A stretch of DNA of 64,000 bases from Hedera helix (taxonomy: Eukaryota; Streptophyta; Magnoliopsida; Apiales; Araliaceae). The position numbers were made by a program, and so were the translations under genes. The notes under the pieces are model-generated. The model saw only the letters and a program-made list of their open reading frames with translations. It had not been told where the DNA came from and did no database searches. The stretch lies in assembly GCA_947179155.2 (NCBI GenBank), contig OX359269.1:51142524-51206523 (forward strand). The letters run 5' to 3'. Numbering within the stretch: the stretch's first letter is position 1; each line of letters opens with the position of its first letter. Below, one piece after another: positions 1-11,523 of the stretch.

Positions 1-1740
1 CGCTAAGCCTCCAACGGAGGCCTCTACCTCCGACGATAAGCGCCGGAAGATTCCTTCTCTTAGAAAGTGAGATATCTCACCACCCCTTTTCCTTTTTTCT
101 TCTATTGTTGTTTAATTCTTTCAGTTTTAAGCTGCAGCTACACTAATTTTGACGCTTTCTGCGTGAACTTTTGTTGGAAATGATTCGTTGGTGTTATGTA
201 ACTGTTCAAGAATGTGGGTTGTCAATGTGGAATTGTTTGACATTAACCCGTTGGTATATTTTTAATTGTGGGCTAATTCAATTAGAGTAAGTGGGTTGTG
301 TAAATTCAATAGGGCAGTAAGAGCCAAGAGGAAATTCCAAGAATTGAGGTTTACTGTGCTTGGTGATGTAGGACATTTTTATTTTGATAAGTGGAATGAT
401 TTTGATTTTAAAAAAAAGGATTTCATTTTTGTGAAACTTTCTAAATTTTCTATGAATGTGACCTTGAATTCGTTAGATTTTAGGTTGGGGTGCTTGTATG
501 GGTGGGATAATGAGCTCTCTAGAAAAAGGGTTGCAGTAAATAATTGTAAAACTGAATGAATGAAGTTACTGTCTATAATATGGTTCTGATGTTGAGAAAT
601 CAATTTCATAGCACTTTTGGCCTCTACGATGGGGGAATTGTTTTCTTGTGTGTAAACTACTAACCTTTTTTTTTTTCCATAAATTATAGTGTGGTACTGG
701 AGGTAATGAAGTTTCGAACTCTTCAGCAATATATTGAGCCAGTTCTGGAGCCCTTGATTCGGAAAGTTGTAAGTGCATACCTCATTCTCTGATTTTACTG
801 CAACTAAAAATTTGATACGATTATTACAATCTTTTTCTATTCATGAATTGAGTTTTATGTGCTTATCTTTTTATGTTGTTCGCATACACCATAGACTTGC
901 AGCAAATCCTCATGGTTTTAAATTACGTGACACCGGATTCTCGATCAGACGTGAAGTTGGTAATAAGTATTAGCTATATAAGTAGTTATTGATGAATGAA
1001 GCACAATCCATATGTACCAGTGTTGATGTAGTCCTTTGCTTTTAAGATTTTTTATTTTTTTTTATTTTTTATAAATAGCGTTTCTATTTGGTACAAATGT
1101 GCTTCTTAAAGGCTATGTTTGGAACTTGAAAAACATTAGGGAAAAAGTGAAAAAAAAAATGAAATCTTAATAGTTGGAGCTTTATTAACCCTCCATTACA
1201 CTACACTTTGACTTTATACTTGATACTAGATTTTCTTATACTTTTTTAGTAATTAGAATTAAGTTCATTAATATAGTTTTTTCTTTCTTTCTTTTGTTTT
1301 CTTATTGCTTCTTTTCCTTGCCTTTTCCTAGTTCTAAACAAAAGCATTCTGGTTACTGCTTTTCTTTCAGTCTACCCCTTCATCCTGCACCGGAATGCAC
1401 TTGATATCACATAGAATTGCATGAACTGTGGTCCTTCTATGTGCATTGTTCACTTACATTTGGGATGAACTACTATCTATAATATAAAACAGAACGGCTC
1501 AAATTCCAATATTTTAACATCCAACGGCCTCCAATCAATTTAGGCTTTAACATCAAACCATCTAAAATTATTTGGGGTTTCAAAATCCAACTACCACTAA
1601 TTTATCTCTCATTTTCCCCCCTAATTCAACATCATTTTTTTTTTAAATCTATCTACTCACATTTCCTCCCCAAATCAAATTCACCACTACACTATAATAA
1701 TAATAATAATAACAACAACAATAATAATTATAATAATAGA

Positions 1741-1810
<70 letters not shown>

Positions 1811-1842
1811 GTAATAATAATAACAATAATAATAATAATAAC

Positions 1843-1933
<91 letters not shown>

Positions 1934-4900
1934 GTAATAGTAATAGCAGCAGCAGCAGCAGTAGTATAATAATAGTAATTATTATTATAATAATAGTAAT
2001 AATAATTATAATTATAATAATTATAATTTTTTTTAAAATTGCACGTAAACGACATGGGTCACCCTTTTAGCATTGACGCTCTTTACCTGTTTTTTGGGTA
2101 TTGCGGTCATTATGTTTCCACATGCAAATTGATTTGGGCGTGAAATCACAGAGACGGTTTAAATTCATTCTAATTGATTTGTAAGTTATTTTAGGTTGCA
2201 AAGAGTTTTTAGGTAATAGAGTATTTTTGAAATTTTAATCTACGCCGTGCCTTCAGGCACGGACAATTATGTGTCATATCTTTAGTGTTTTTGCAGGCTA
2301 TATTGAGAGCAACTATTGTAGTAGGCTCTGACTCATGGTATGAGAATCTTTTGTCCAATTTCAAGAAAAAATATAAAGGAAAAAATGTTATGGTGATGCG
2401 ATTTAGTTGGTGTTATGACAATATTTTTTTGTTTGGATTTAGAGGGCTCATTTTATACTTTTGAGTATATATGCAAAAATCTTTCTTTTAGATTTTTACT
2501 TCTTTTTTTTTCCCTCATTGGATCCCACCAAATGGCTTGCAATAGTACTACCCTTTTTCCACAGAAAATACTGTTCATGGATCATATTGATCGATGGTTA
2601 GAGATACTGGAGGCAAATAAATACTGTCAAACTTCTCATTCTGTTTTGTCAATAAAGTAAAGGTGTGTGGGATACCCGAAAACACTATATTACACAAATT
2701 TGAGCCCGCTATTGTCAATCAATTAATTGCTCAAACATGCCGAAAACTAATTTTAAGTTGAGAATGAGTAGTACACTAATGTTTGCCTAAAAAAGAAACT
2801 ATGACTGGATTGAGTATCAATCCTTTTGTATTAATGGTTGGACTCTCAATTCTAATATGGAACTGAGAGTCCACAACAGTTTCAAATTGTATTAATGGTT
2901 GGACTCTCAATTCTATTATGGAACTCGACTCTATTTGTAAGAATGGATTCCCAAGGCCAAGCCTGATCAAACTTTGTCTTGGGCTCAGCATGGCCTTCCA
3001 TCTTGTCCTAAAGCATTTTGCTTGCGATTGGAGCAGCATTACTTTGGAACAGTGCTCAACTGATGGTTCCTGTTTTGATTTTGGTTCTGTATACTGTTGC
3101 TGGCTGGATTAACTGTTAAATAGTTTGTAGTAACTAGTCGATGTGACTCTTGGGGTACAGGTTAAAGAGGAAGTTGATTTGGCTTTGAGGAAGCATATGT
3201 ACAGCATGAAGTGGTAAGGAATAAGAGTATGTTGGAACACATGATTTTACTTTATAGATAGTAGTCTCTGTGGTAATCATATTGTATGCTTGATATACTC
3301 TAGCTATTTCTTGTTTAGGAACTCCAGGAAAGAGATACATCCTTCTGACTCAAGAAGCTTACAATTACAATTCTTAGACACTATCTCACTTCCTGTTTTT
3401 ACTGGATCTCGTATTGAAGGAGAAGAATGTACTACCATGAAAGTAGCTCTAATTGATGCTCTTACTGGACAAGTTGTTTCCTCTGGGTCTATATCTTCAG
3501 CAAAGGTTGAAATTGTAGTTCTTGAGGGAGACTTTGATGGTAATGAATTAAACAAATGGGCACATGAGGAGTTCAAGAGTAACCTTGTTAGGGAGAGGGA
3601 AGGGAAAAAGGCCCTTCTTACTGGGGATGCATTTTTAAATCTTAAAGAGGGAGTTGGTTTGCTAGGTGAGATTTCTTTTACAGATAACTCAAGCTGGACT
3701 AGAAGTCGTAAGTTCAGGTTGGGGGCAAGAGTTGTGGATAATTGTGATGGAATTGGAGTAAGAGAAGCAAAGACAGAGTCGTTCATTGTCAGGGATCACC
3801 GTGGAGAATGTGAGTATTTTAGCTTTCAGTATGTTCCTTGGTTGTGATCTTATCATTCTTTGTCGTTTTTAATTTTTCTAACTTTTGGTTAACAAATTTA
3901 ATACTCCTTCACAATCATCCATGAATACAAGACGAGGGTGAAGGGAAAATATCAATGATTGTCCAGATCATTTTGAGCAATTATTATTGCAATAGGATGG
4001 TTCATGCACTTAAGTTGTATGGTACATGTGTACTTTTTACTAATGGTTGTGTTGGTGACTGTAACTGAATACAGGTTGTGTTGTGAGTCTACATATGCAT
4101 TAGTGTTTGAGTAACTGAGCAGTAGAGATTAATCAAATTAATATATTCCAATGTCACTTTGCTGTTTCTGCTTGCAGTGTACAAGAAGCACCACCCCCCA
4201 TCCCTCTATGATGAGGTATGGCGGCTGGAAAAAATTGGCAAAGAAGGAGCTTTCCACAAACGTTTGAGTAGGGAGAAAGTTAACACAGTAAAGGATTTTC
4301 TGACTCTACTTTTCCTAGACCCTGCAAGGCTTCGTTATGTAAGAGTTTACTTTTTCATATTTATATTTTACCTTTCCAACGTAGTTTAATATTATATTAG
4401 AGGAAGTCTCTTTCTTCACACAGTTATGTGTGAATGAAGAAATGATTATGTGCTTATGTGATTTGGTAAGAGAAGTAGCTGATTTGATTGCACCTATGTT
4501 CTGGCAAAATGAGTACCTCCTCTTTGTTTATTACACTGAAAGTGTATGTTGCTATTAGTTGCTTGAGTTAATATATACCCCCTCTGTCCTAGAAAAAAGA
4601 ACTACTCTCCTCCCCCCTCAACCCTCCCCCCCCCCCCCCCCCCCCCCCCCCAAAAAAAAACATCCATTAAGGTTTGAATAGCACAAACTTTGACATAATT
4701 ATTTTCTAATGATTAATTATCCTCTTTAAAGTTTGATATTGAAAAAGGATAATAAAAAAGTTTTATTCAGCGCATTTTACGCAAACAGTAATATTTGGAA
4801 AAGGGTCAACATAAAGTAGTAATCATTTTGTAGGATGAAGAGAGTAAAAGTTATGACAAAAAAAGACTTCACTGTTGCACCTAAGAAACAAGAACTTGTG

Positions 4901-6119
4901 ATATTAGCCCTTTTTACTGTGTGAACCAGTATCTAAACATCTGTTTTTGTCGCATATATGTTGACGTAGCCATAGTTAACTAATATGGTTTCTGTAGTTT
5001 CCTTTTTATAAACTCTTCCTTGATGTGTGAAGTAATACTGGTATCTGTTATGTGCCATTTCTGCAGATCCTTGGCACTGGCATGTCCGCTAAAATGTGGG
5101 AAGTTACTGTGGATCATGCTAGGACATGTGTACTTGATAAAAAAATATACTTGTTTTGTCCAAGATCACAGGAAAAAACTGGTGTGGTTTTCAATGTTGT
5201 AGGACAATTGATGGGGTTGCTTTCAGATTGCCAGTATGTTCCTACTGATAGGCTGTCCGAAACTGAAAAGGTGCAGTCCTACTATGACTCATATTGTTTG
5301 CCTTTCTGATGCAAGGCATGCTTATACTATCGATTGAAAACTACTTTCTTTTTCAAATGTGTCGCCAATTTTCATTCTAGTCTGTTCACTTTTTCTCCAT
5401 ATGCCTATGTCATACTAATAAACCTGCACAATGCACATGGACTTTAGGCTGATGCCAACAACTTGGTGATATTGGCTTTTAACCAATGGGAAGAAGTAGT
5501 CTTTTTTGATGATGAGAGTGCGCTTGTTGATGGATCTTCAATCTTATACAATGCTCTTTACCCCTCAAACTCGCTGATGGTAGGGAATCCTGATGGTATT
5601 AAGGTTTTAACTTCGGATAAGGTTGGCAACTTTGACTATCCAGAACTTAATGCCTCTAGTCCAGATATCATGCCGTCCATCTATTCCATGGACTGTGCTG
5701 ATAGCATGGATGATTATGGCTTACACAGTATTGAATCCATAGATGTCATGCTCGACCAAACTCTGAATTTCCCAGACCAGGTTTTAAACTCTCCGTCTAT
5801 GATCTGCGACACCGCCTCCATCGCACAAGCCTTGTTCGAGGATGAGCATCTGCAGTATTTTGATACTGATTGTTCCCTTCAGAATCCAAGTATGGAGTCC
5901 CAGGCTGATCTGCACGGCGCGGTCAGTGGTTTTCTATATGCTCGTTCTGCAGCAGCTGTAGCTATTGTTAAAGCTCACAGGAGATGGACAATACTATTCT
6001 GTGTTCTTAGATGGTTCTCAATAAGAAGGATTGTGGCAAGGAAATCCATGTTACAGAAACACAGATATATAGTTAATAACCCCAGCCCAAACAAGTTCCA
6101 ATCAGAAATGCAGTTATAG
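1..6119 (+). CDS. CBP60: CALMODULIN-BINDING PROTEIN 60 family protein, 5' end missing
   Basis: Plant-specific DNA-binding, calmodulin-regulated protein of the CBP60 family, which controls defence gene expression in the nucleus. Exons read here: 1-66 (window cuts it), 690-768, 3161-3213, 3319-3809, 4178-4338, 5067-5270 and 5448-6119; all join in frame between GT and AG. Conserved stretches are visible: F-R-T-L-Q-Q-Y-I-E-P in exon 2, S-L-P-V-F-T-G-S-R-I in exon 4, then across the exon 4/5 joint G-E-L-Y-K-K-H-H-P-P-S-L, D-E-V-W-R-L-E-K-I-G, and L-G-T-G-M-S in exon 6. About 574 residues are present. Near the C terminus a basic amphipathic helix (R-W-T-I-L-F-C-V-L-R-W-F-S-I-R-R) fits the C-terminal calmodulin-binding site of CBP60a-f rather than SARD1/CBP60g. 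The initiator ATG lies upstream of the window. Intron 2 (769-3160) is long and full of repeats. Confidence 0.95.
1109..1348. mobile_element. Candidate MITE in CBP60 intron 2
   Basis: The left end AAGGCTATGTTTGGAACTTG and the reverse complement of the right end (about 1328-1348) agree at most positions, giving imperfect terminal inverted repeats of about 20 bp around an AT-rich, non-coding core. No convincing target duplication was seen, so the superfamily is not assigned. Confidence 0.4.
1476..2262. mobile_element. Possible non-autonomous Helitron-like insertion in CBP60 intron 2
   Basis: The segment opens with TCTATAATATAAAACAGAAC and closes near a perfect 7-bp hairpin (CCGTGCC, loop TTCA, GGCACGG at 2245-2262). 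Helitrons typically start with TC and carry a short GC-rich hairpin just before a CTRR end. The expected CTAG end after the hairpin is missing, so this is tentative. The inner part is dominated by the TAA microsatellite. Confidence 0.3.
1693..2025. repeat. Long (TAA)n microsatellite
   Basis: About 330 bp of almost pure ATA/TAA triplets with scattered C and G interruptions, a short AGC run near 1945, and an AT-rich tail, inside CBP60 intron 2. On the minus strand it reads as an artificial poly-isoleucine ORF, which is not a gene. Confidence 0.95.
2828..2925 (+). repeat. Short direct duplication in CBP60 intron 2
   Basis: A 37-bp unit beginning GTATTAATGGTTGGACTCTC occurs at 2828-2864 and again at 2889-2925, with a single base difference seen. 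It lies in the intron, away from the splice sites. Confidence 0.8.
4626..4660 (+). repeat. Poly-C/poly-A homopolymer tract
   Basis: A run of 26 C followed by 9 A in CBP60 intron 5. It sits next to a sequence resembling one end of a Stowaway MITE (CCCCCTCTGTCCTAGAAAAA from 4579). Homopolymers of this length are hard to sequence, so the exact length is uncertain. Confidence 0.85.
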
Positions 6120-9100
6120 TGCAACTGCTGCCTGACTAAGTCAGTCTTGTGTGCAGTTTTAGGAAGAAGATGAATTCAGGTTTCGCTAGATGTATATACA
6201 GCCAGTAGTTTATGGATGTCAGCTCGGCACTGCTATTACATTGTAAATGAGATGGGTTTTTCATTCCTTACAAGCTGTCATTGTTTCATTTTATTCTCCG
6301 GTCCAGCATGGAGTAAATTCTGCTATTCCAGTAGCTTAAGCTTGAGTAGTTTTCATTTTGTGCTTTAAAGAAAAGACTAGTTTGCGCTAGCTCTTTGACT
6401 TGTAAGCCTTGTTTCCGGGGTGTGTGGGATATATTCACAGTCACCTCAGCAAAACTAGACAATCTAAGGGAAAATAACGAGATTTTTATGTCTGATGCTA
6501 TATCAAATGATAATTTAAAACTACATTATTTACCAGAATTCATTTAAAATATGTCTATTTTCATTTGTTTACAAATATCATCAGGGATTAGACCATGTAT
6601 TGTTTTAATTAGGCTTATATTTTATAATTGTATTTCAATTTTCAAGGTTATATGTTAACCGTGTTACTACAATATTAAATGTCTATTCACGTTTGGTCTA
6701 CACAATTGATGTATTAAATGTGTTGGCATATAATTATATCACGAATACCATCCAACATCTAGTATTTGTTAAAAATAAATAAATAAATAAATCGAGGCAA
6801 ACTTTAGACAATTTTTTGTGTGCGCGCTTCTGTTTCAATAAACTATGTAGCTTTGGTAGCATGTATAATTTGTTGGTATTTGGCTTGGGTTTTTCTTTTT
6901 CGGATAACCCCACATATCCACAAGCTACTCCGAGTGTGTGATATGCTTCAGTTTTACATTGGTTGGCCACTAGTTAGGGTATTACCATTTTCTCTTTTAC
7001 ATTTCACCCGTAAGGAAATTGACGATCTCAAGGGGCCTTTTGTGTGAATACAGCGTACCACCTAAGTCGTATATATGTTCGTAAAGTCATAAAGTTTGCA
7101 TCAAGATGTCCAAACAATTAGCCAAGGTCGGCCATCTCTGAGAAAAGAAGTCAGTCCTCAAGTTAGAAAATGAATGTGCACACTTTGAAGTATTTAAACT
7201 CTAACCGGTGAGCAGTCTCTTGATTCTCTTATAGACCCATTTTGTGCTTTTGCTTACTAACGCATTTTAAGGTTTGCCTGTGACTTTTTTGAACATTATT
7301 TCAGTAAAAAAATCAATATTACTGTAAATACTAGGACTAAAATCTAATCATGATTTTCCTTTTTATTGAAATCATTTTTGTTTAAATGAGTCGTAGGCAT
7401 ATCTTAATTCTTAATATGCATAATAAGAAGTTACTCGAGTCAAAAAGGACACTCTTTTCCTGACGAAGCAAGTAATTTTAATTAGTACAGGTGGACCTCT
7501 GATCTACTTACTAGTTAATTAATGTTATCATATCTTCTAGCTAGTTCTGATATCTTCCTCAAGATATAGTCAATAGGAATGTGTTCTCAATTATCCTTGC
7601 CGTATTCCATAATCGATAATACTTTTTTTAACTAAGATTAAAAGTTTGTTTAGGTCGTAATACTTTTTAATAAATTTATATCTGAATTGATAAAAGATAA
7701 AAATTATTTGTTAAAATTTTACTTGTCTATTTAATCGGAAAGATATAAAATGAAATCTAAATCATTAAAAACTTTAAAATAATAAAATAGTATTTTTAAG
7801 AGATAATTTATTTTTTTTAGTTATCAAATATTTTTTAAAATTCAAATACTATTTTATTCAAATAATTTAATTTATTAAAATATATTAACTATTCAGATAT
7901 TAATTATTGAGATTTATAGGACACAAAGATATTCCAAGTTATTTGAAATCCGGAGGTTCAAAGTAAAAGAATGACGTATCATTCTAAGGTTTCATCGTCT
8001 TTTAGGTTTATAGAATATTATGATGTGTGGTACAAAGCTGCTTCTTTCTTACATATTATCTTGCATCTTTTTCTGTAGTCTCTACCACGTTTAAGAGCTA
8101 GCTAGTATGCCTACTTTTGACGTACGTTCTGATCGTGATAGGAACCATTTCATTATTACCGCTTCACCTACAATTTACATGATGGCTCACCGCCTATACA
8201 ATCTCTGAATCCTCTTATTTTAGTCATCATAACTTGAAATTATCTTCTTTGCTTAGCAACTTGCAACCATTTTATTTTCACATGCCTAAAGTTTGTTCAT
8301 TTGCCTACCGTTTCTTTTCGTCTATCTCCCCAAACTCTTGATGCGACATCGATCATTTGTCGTTAGTTGTGTTTACAATACTATTAACCTGATCCAGATG
8401 TGAGGATAATGGGTTGGCCTCAATTATGTGAATCATGACTGTAGGATAAACCCACGCTTCATATACGTTTGGTATTGCGTTAATTATTAGTTAGACAGTA
8501 AGCAAGAACGCACTATATGTATGACTCCCTTGGTAATCAAGAATAAAGGTGATCATGCAGACCACCACACTACAATCAATATTTTGGAATACCTTTAACC
8601 CCAGATACATAGTGTTCAACACCATATATTAAACTTGTAGACATATCAGTAATGACTCTTTCATCAAAATGCTAGTTTAGAAGCTGTTGCTCTCACAGTT
8701 GGCACGTGTATTTCCGTGAGTACATGACTTTCTGTTTAGGAATAACTTTAGCATTATTTGTTGCCTGGAATCTGTTCACCCCCTTAATTTGGTTGCTTTT
8801 TTATATAAATGGACACTTGTCAATCAAAATAAAAATGTTTCCCCGTAATATGATCAATTTAAGGATATATATTGTAATTTTTGTAGCTTCTCTTTTCAAA
8901 GCTTCCTCATATACTTCTCCAAGAAGTTGTATTATATACTCTACACTTTGGAGATTTCAGCACCTCCATCAATAGTCATATTTTACAGCCATTCTAATCT
9001 GCCCCTTTTGACGTTGAAGAATGCTGATTTTAGCTGTTCATAATTTGCCTATAGATGCTTTTTCTTTTGGGAACATACACGGGATGCATTCTCGTTTTGT

Positions 9101-9197
9101 TTTTTCCCCATCTTCTTTTTGTTAATAAGATGTACATTTAAAGTACTGTTAAAGATGTGATTCAATATAATTGGTCTAATATGCATTCTGCTTGTAG
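6120..9197. other. Intergenic region downstream of CBP60
   Basis: The first 300 bp or so are the likely CBP60 3' UTR. The rest is AT-rich and holds only short open frames without recognisable domains. I see no RNA gene or complete mobile element here. Confidence 0.6.
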
Positions 9198-9440
9198 AGA
9201 AGGATATATAGGTTTGAGCTTTTAGGTCAGGCTCGTAAATTAAAAGAAGTAATTTATAAGGAATACATTCCGAATTTCAGTATATATCTGCAGGTAAGCA
9301 TTGATAGCGAATACATAACTTGTTTTAATATAACATGATATTCTTTGTTATTGTGCATGCAGCTCTTAGCACCAGACCCTGCACTAGATCGCTTCAGTCG
9401 ATCACATAAGAAGAGTGTGTGTGGCGCCTTAAGAGGATAG
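9198..9440 (+). CDS. Possible two-exon ORF fragment, unknown family
   Basis: Two stretches join in frame with good splice signals. Exon 9198-9293 follows a TTGTAG acceptor and ends at CAG/GTAAGC; exon 9363-9440 follows a GCATGCAG acceptor and ends at TAG. The joined translation runs R-R-I-Y-R-F-E-L-L-G-Q-A-R-K-L-K and later L-L-A-P-D-P-A-L-D-R-F-S-R-S-H-K-K, 57 residues with no start codon. I do not recognise the family. It may be the 3' end of a small gene, a decayed gene, or chance. Confidence 0.3.
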
Positions 9441-11523
9441 GAGATGTTGTTACTGTTGTTGTGGTTGTAGCTGGTATGCTATACTTGCACTATATGTCGA
9501 AAGAATATGATTGATTGATCAGCTTTCATTATTGAACTTTGTGAGAAAATCAAAACAAGTTACTATAGATGGAAATATTCCTAAAGACTGCAAGTATTTT
9601 TTTTGTGTTACCCAGTCATGCATGTATACGTACTTTCTAACTATCAATTTCCTCGATCCTTCCTGTCACGAAGGTGAGAATATTGATGGTTCTTTAGATG
9701 AGAATAAAGTACCAAGTTTAATACAGCAAGATCACCACTATTTAATTCCCCGGCCCTAATTGTTAAGTTAATTTCACTATAAAGTCGTCAACCATTTCCC
9801 CAAATTAGTTAGTGTTTTTTAATTAAATTGATTGCTTTAGATGAACCTAGCTAGCTGGCAAGAAGGTGATCGATCTTGGTTAGCCATGAACAATTCCTAT
9901 TCAATGATCATAAATTTGAGATGTTGGAGTTGAAATCTAAGGATTTTGCACAGTCCTTGGACGTTTCACTCATTCAATACAAACAAACATTCACACTAGG
10001 GAAGAACTTAATGCTGTTCAATTAGTGTGCCAGTATCTTGTTGAGGGAGGGAGAGAAGTGCTAGCTATTGATGAATATAGTAGATCTGGTGCATTCATTT
10101 TTGGCCAATAATTTAAGAAAATAATTTATACTTCAGTTATATGTTTATCGCAAGCATGATTAATTGGAGCACATGGATTTTTATTTATGTTCCGCATGCA
10201 TATTTAATTATAATTTTTTTAGCATATTTAAAATTTCATATTGGTACAACATTTATGACCAATCGTGATTCATGACTTGGTCCATTCTTCCCATTTCATT
10301 TCTTTCTTCTTGTATTTTTAAATAAATGGTAACAAAATCAAGAAAGAGGTGGTCGGATCGGAGAATTCAAAAGCAGCAGCAGGTATGGTAGTATGCTGCT
10401 GACTTCTTCAACTTCAAACTCATTTTCTTACACATTCAAAAAAAAAAATTTAAAAATAATAATATTTGGAATCAGAGTTTTACTAAATATTTGGAGAAAA
10501 ATAAAATAGAAGTCAATTCCTTGTGCTCCCTGTCACTCTACGCACGTGAAGCCCACAGATATTTGCTCAAATATTATAAAAAATTAATAAAATAAAATAT
10601 TAAGTGAAAATTATTTACATCATCATTATTGACCCTACCTACCTACAAACCCTTTAAATCAAATCATAAAGAAAGCCTATGAGTCGCATATTGCCAAGTG
10701 GATTACTCAATAATCACGAACTTGAAAAAAAGTTAACTGAGTAGAACATCAAACTTATTTACCAGTTTTGTAACACTCTCTTGATTAAGTTGTGTCGTCC
10801 CACTTGTATAATTAATAAAATCACTTGCTTACCAAAAGAAAAATAAAACATTCCCCAATATTAGTTATCGGCCACAGCTCAAGGGAACAGGAGACAGTTT
10901 AAATTTAGAGAATTATTATATTTATAAGAAAAATTGATATTTTTACGAATCTTCTTCTATATGAATATAGAGTGATATAAATTAAAATTTGTGAAAATAT
11001 TAACTTCTTTTATAAAAATATTAATTTTTTAAATATTTTGTTATTTACAAAAAAGATCATTATGCCCTTTATTATTTTTTTTAAAATAAATTAATCAATT
11101 TTTTAATTTAAAAATATTTCAAATTAATTCTTAATATGGTTATAAGTAATAGTTTGGAAGGGAGGGAATTTTATATTTAAAAGAAAAGTGAAAAAGAAGG
11201 AGAGAGAGATTTTATATTTGGGTAAGACACGTGTTCGTCTGAGGGTAATAATGTAAAACATCCTAGCAGCTAACTGCGACAAAACAAAACTTAAAATAAA
11301 GTGGGACAGCTAAATTTTGGTAGCATTTCATTTCATTTCGTTTCGTTTGTCAAAGACAGACAGATCAAATGCTAAACGCCTGCACTACTTCTCTGACTAA
11401 TTCCAGCCGTAAACCCCATAGATTCAAACACCCTTTTGAGAGAATATACAAACAATCTTTCTCGATTAATTCCCATCCATCATCTTAATTTCATCAGAAA
11501 ATTTGAAAAAAGTGATTCTGAAG
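9441..11523. other. Intergenic region upstream of the LIM gene
   Basis: AT-rich DNA without recognisable coding content. CACGTG (G-box core) occurs near 10543 and near 11228; the second is about 300 bp before the LIM start codon and could be a regulatory site. A short run of CAG triplets lies near 10373. Confidence 0.5.

Noticed and set aside
1687..2055. Minus-strand ORF with poly-isoleucine
   Set aside because: It is the translation of the TAA microsatellite, not a protein.
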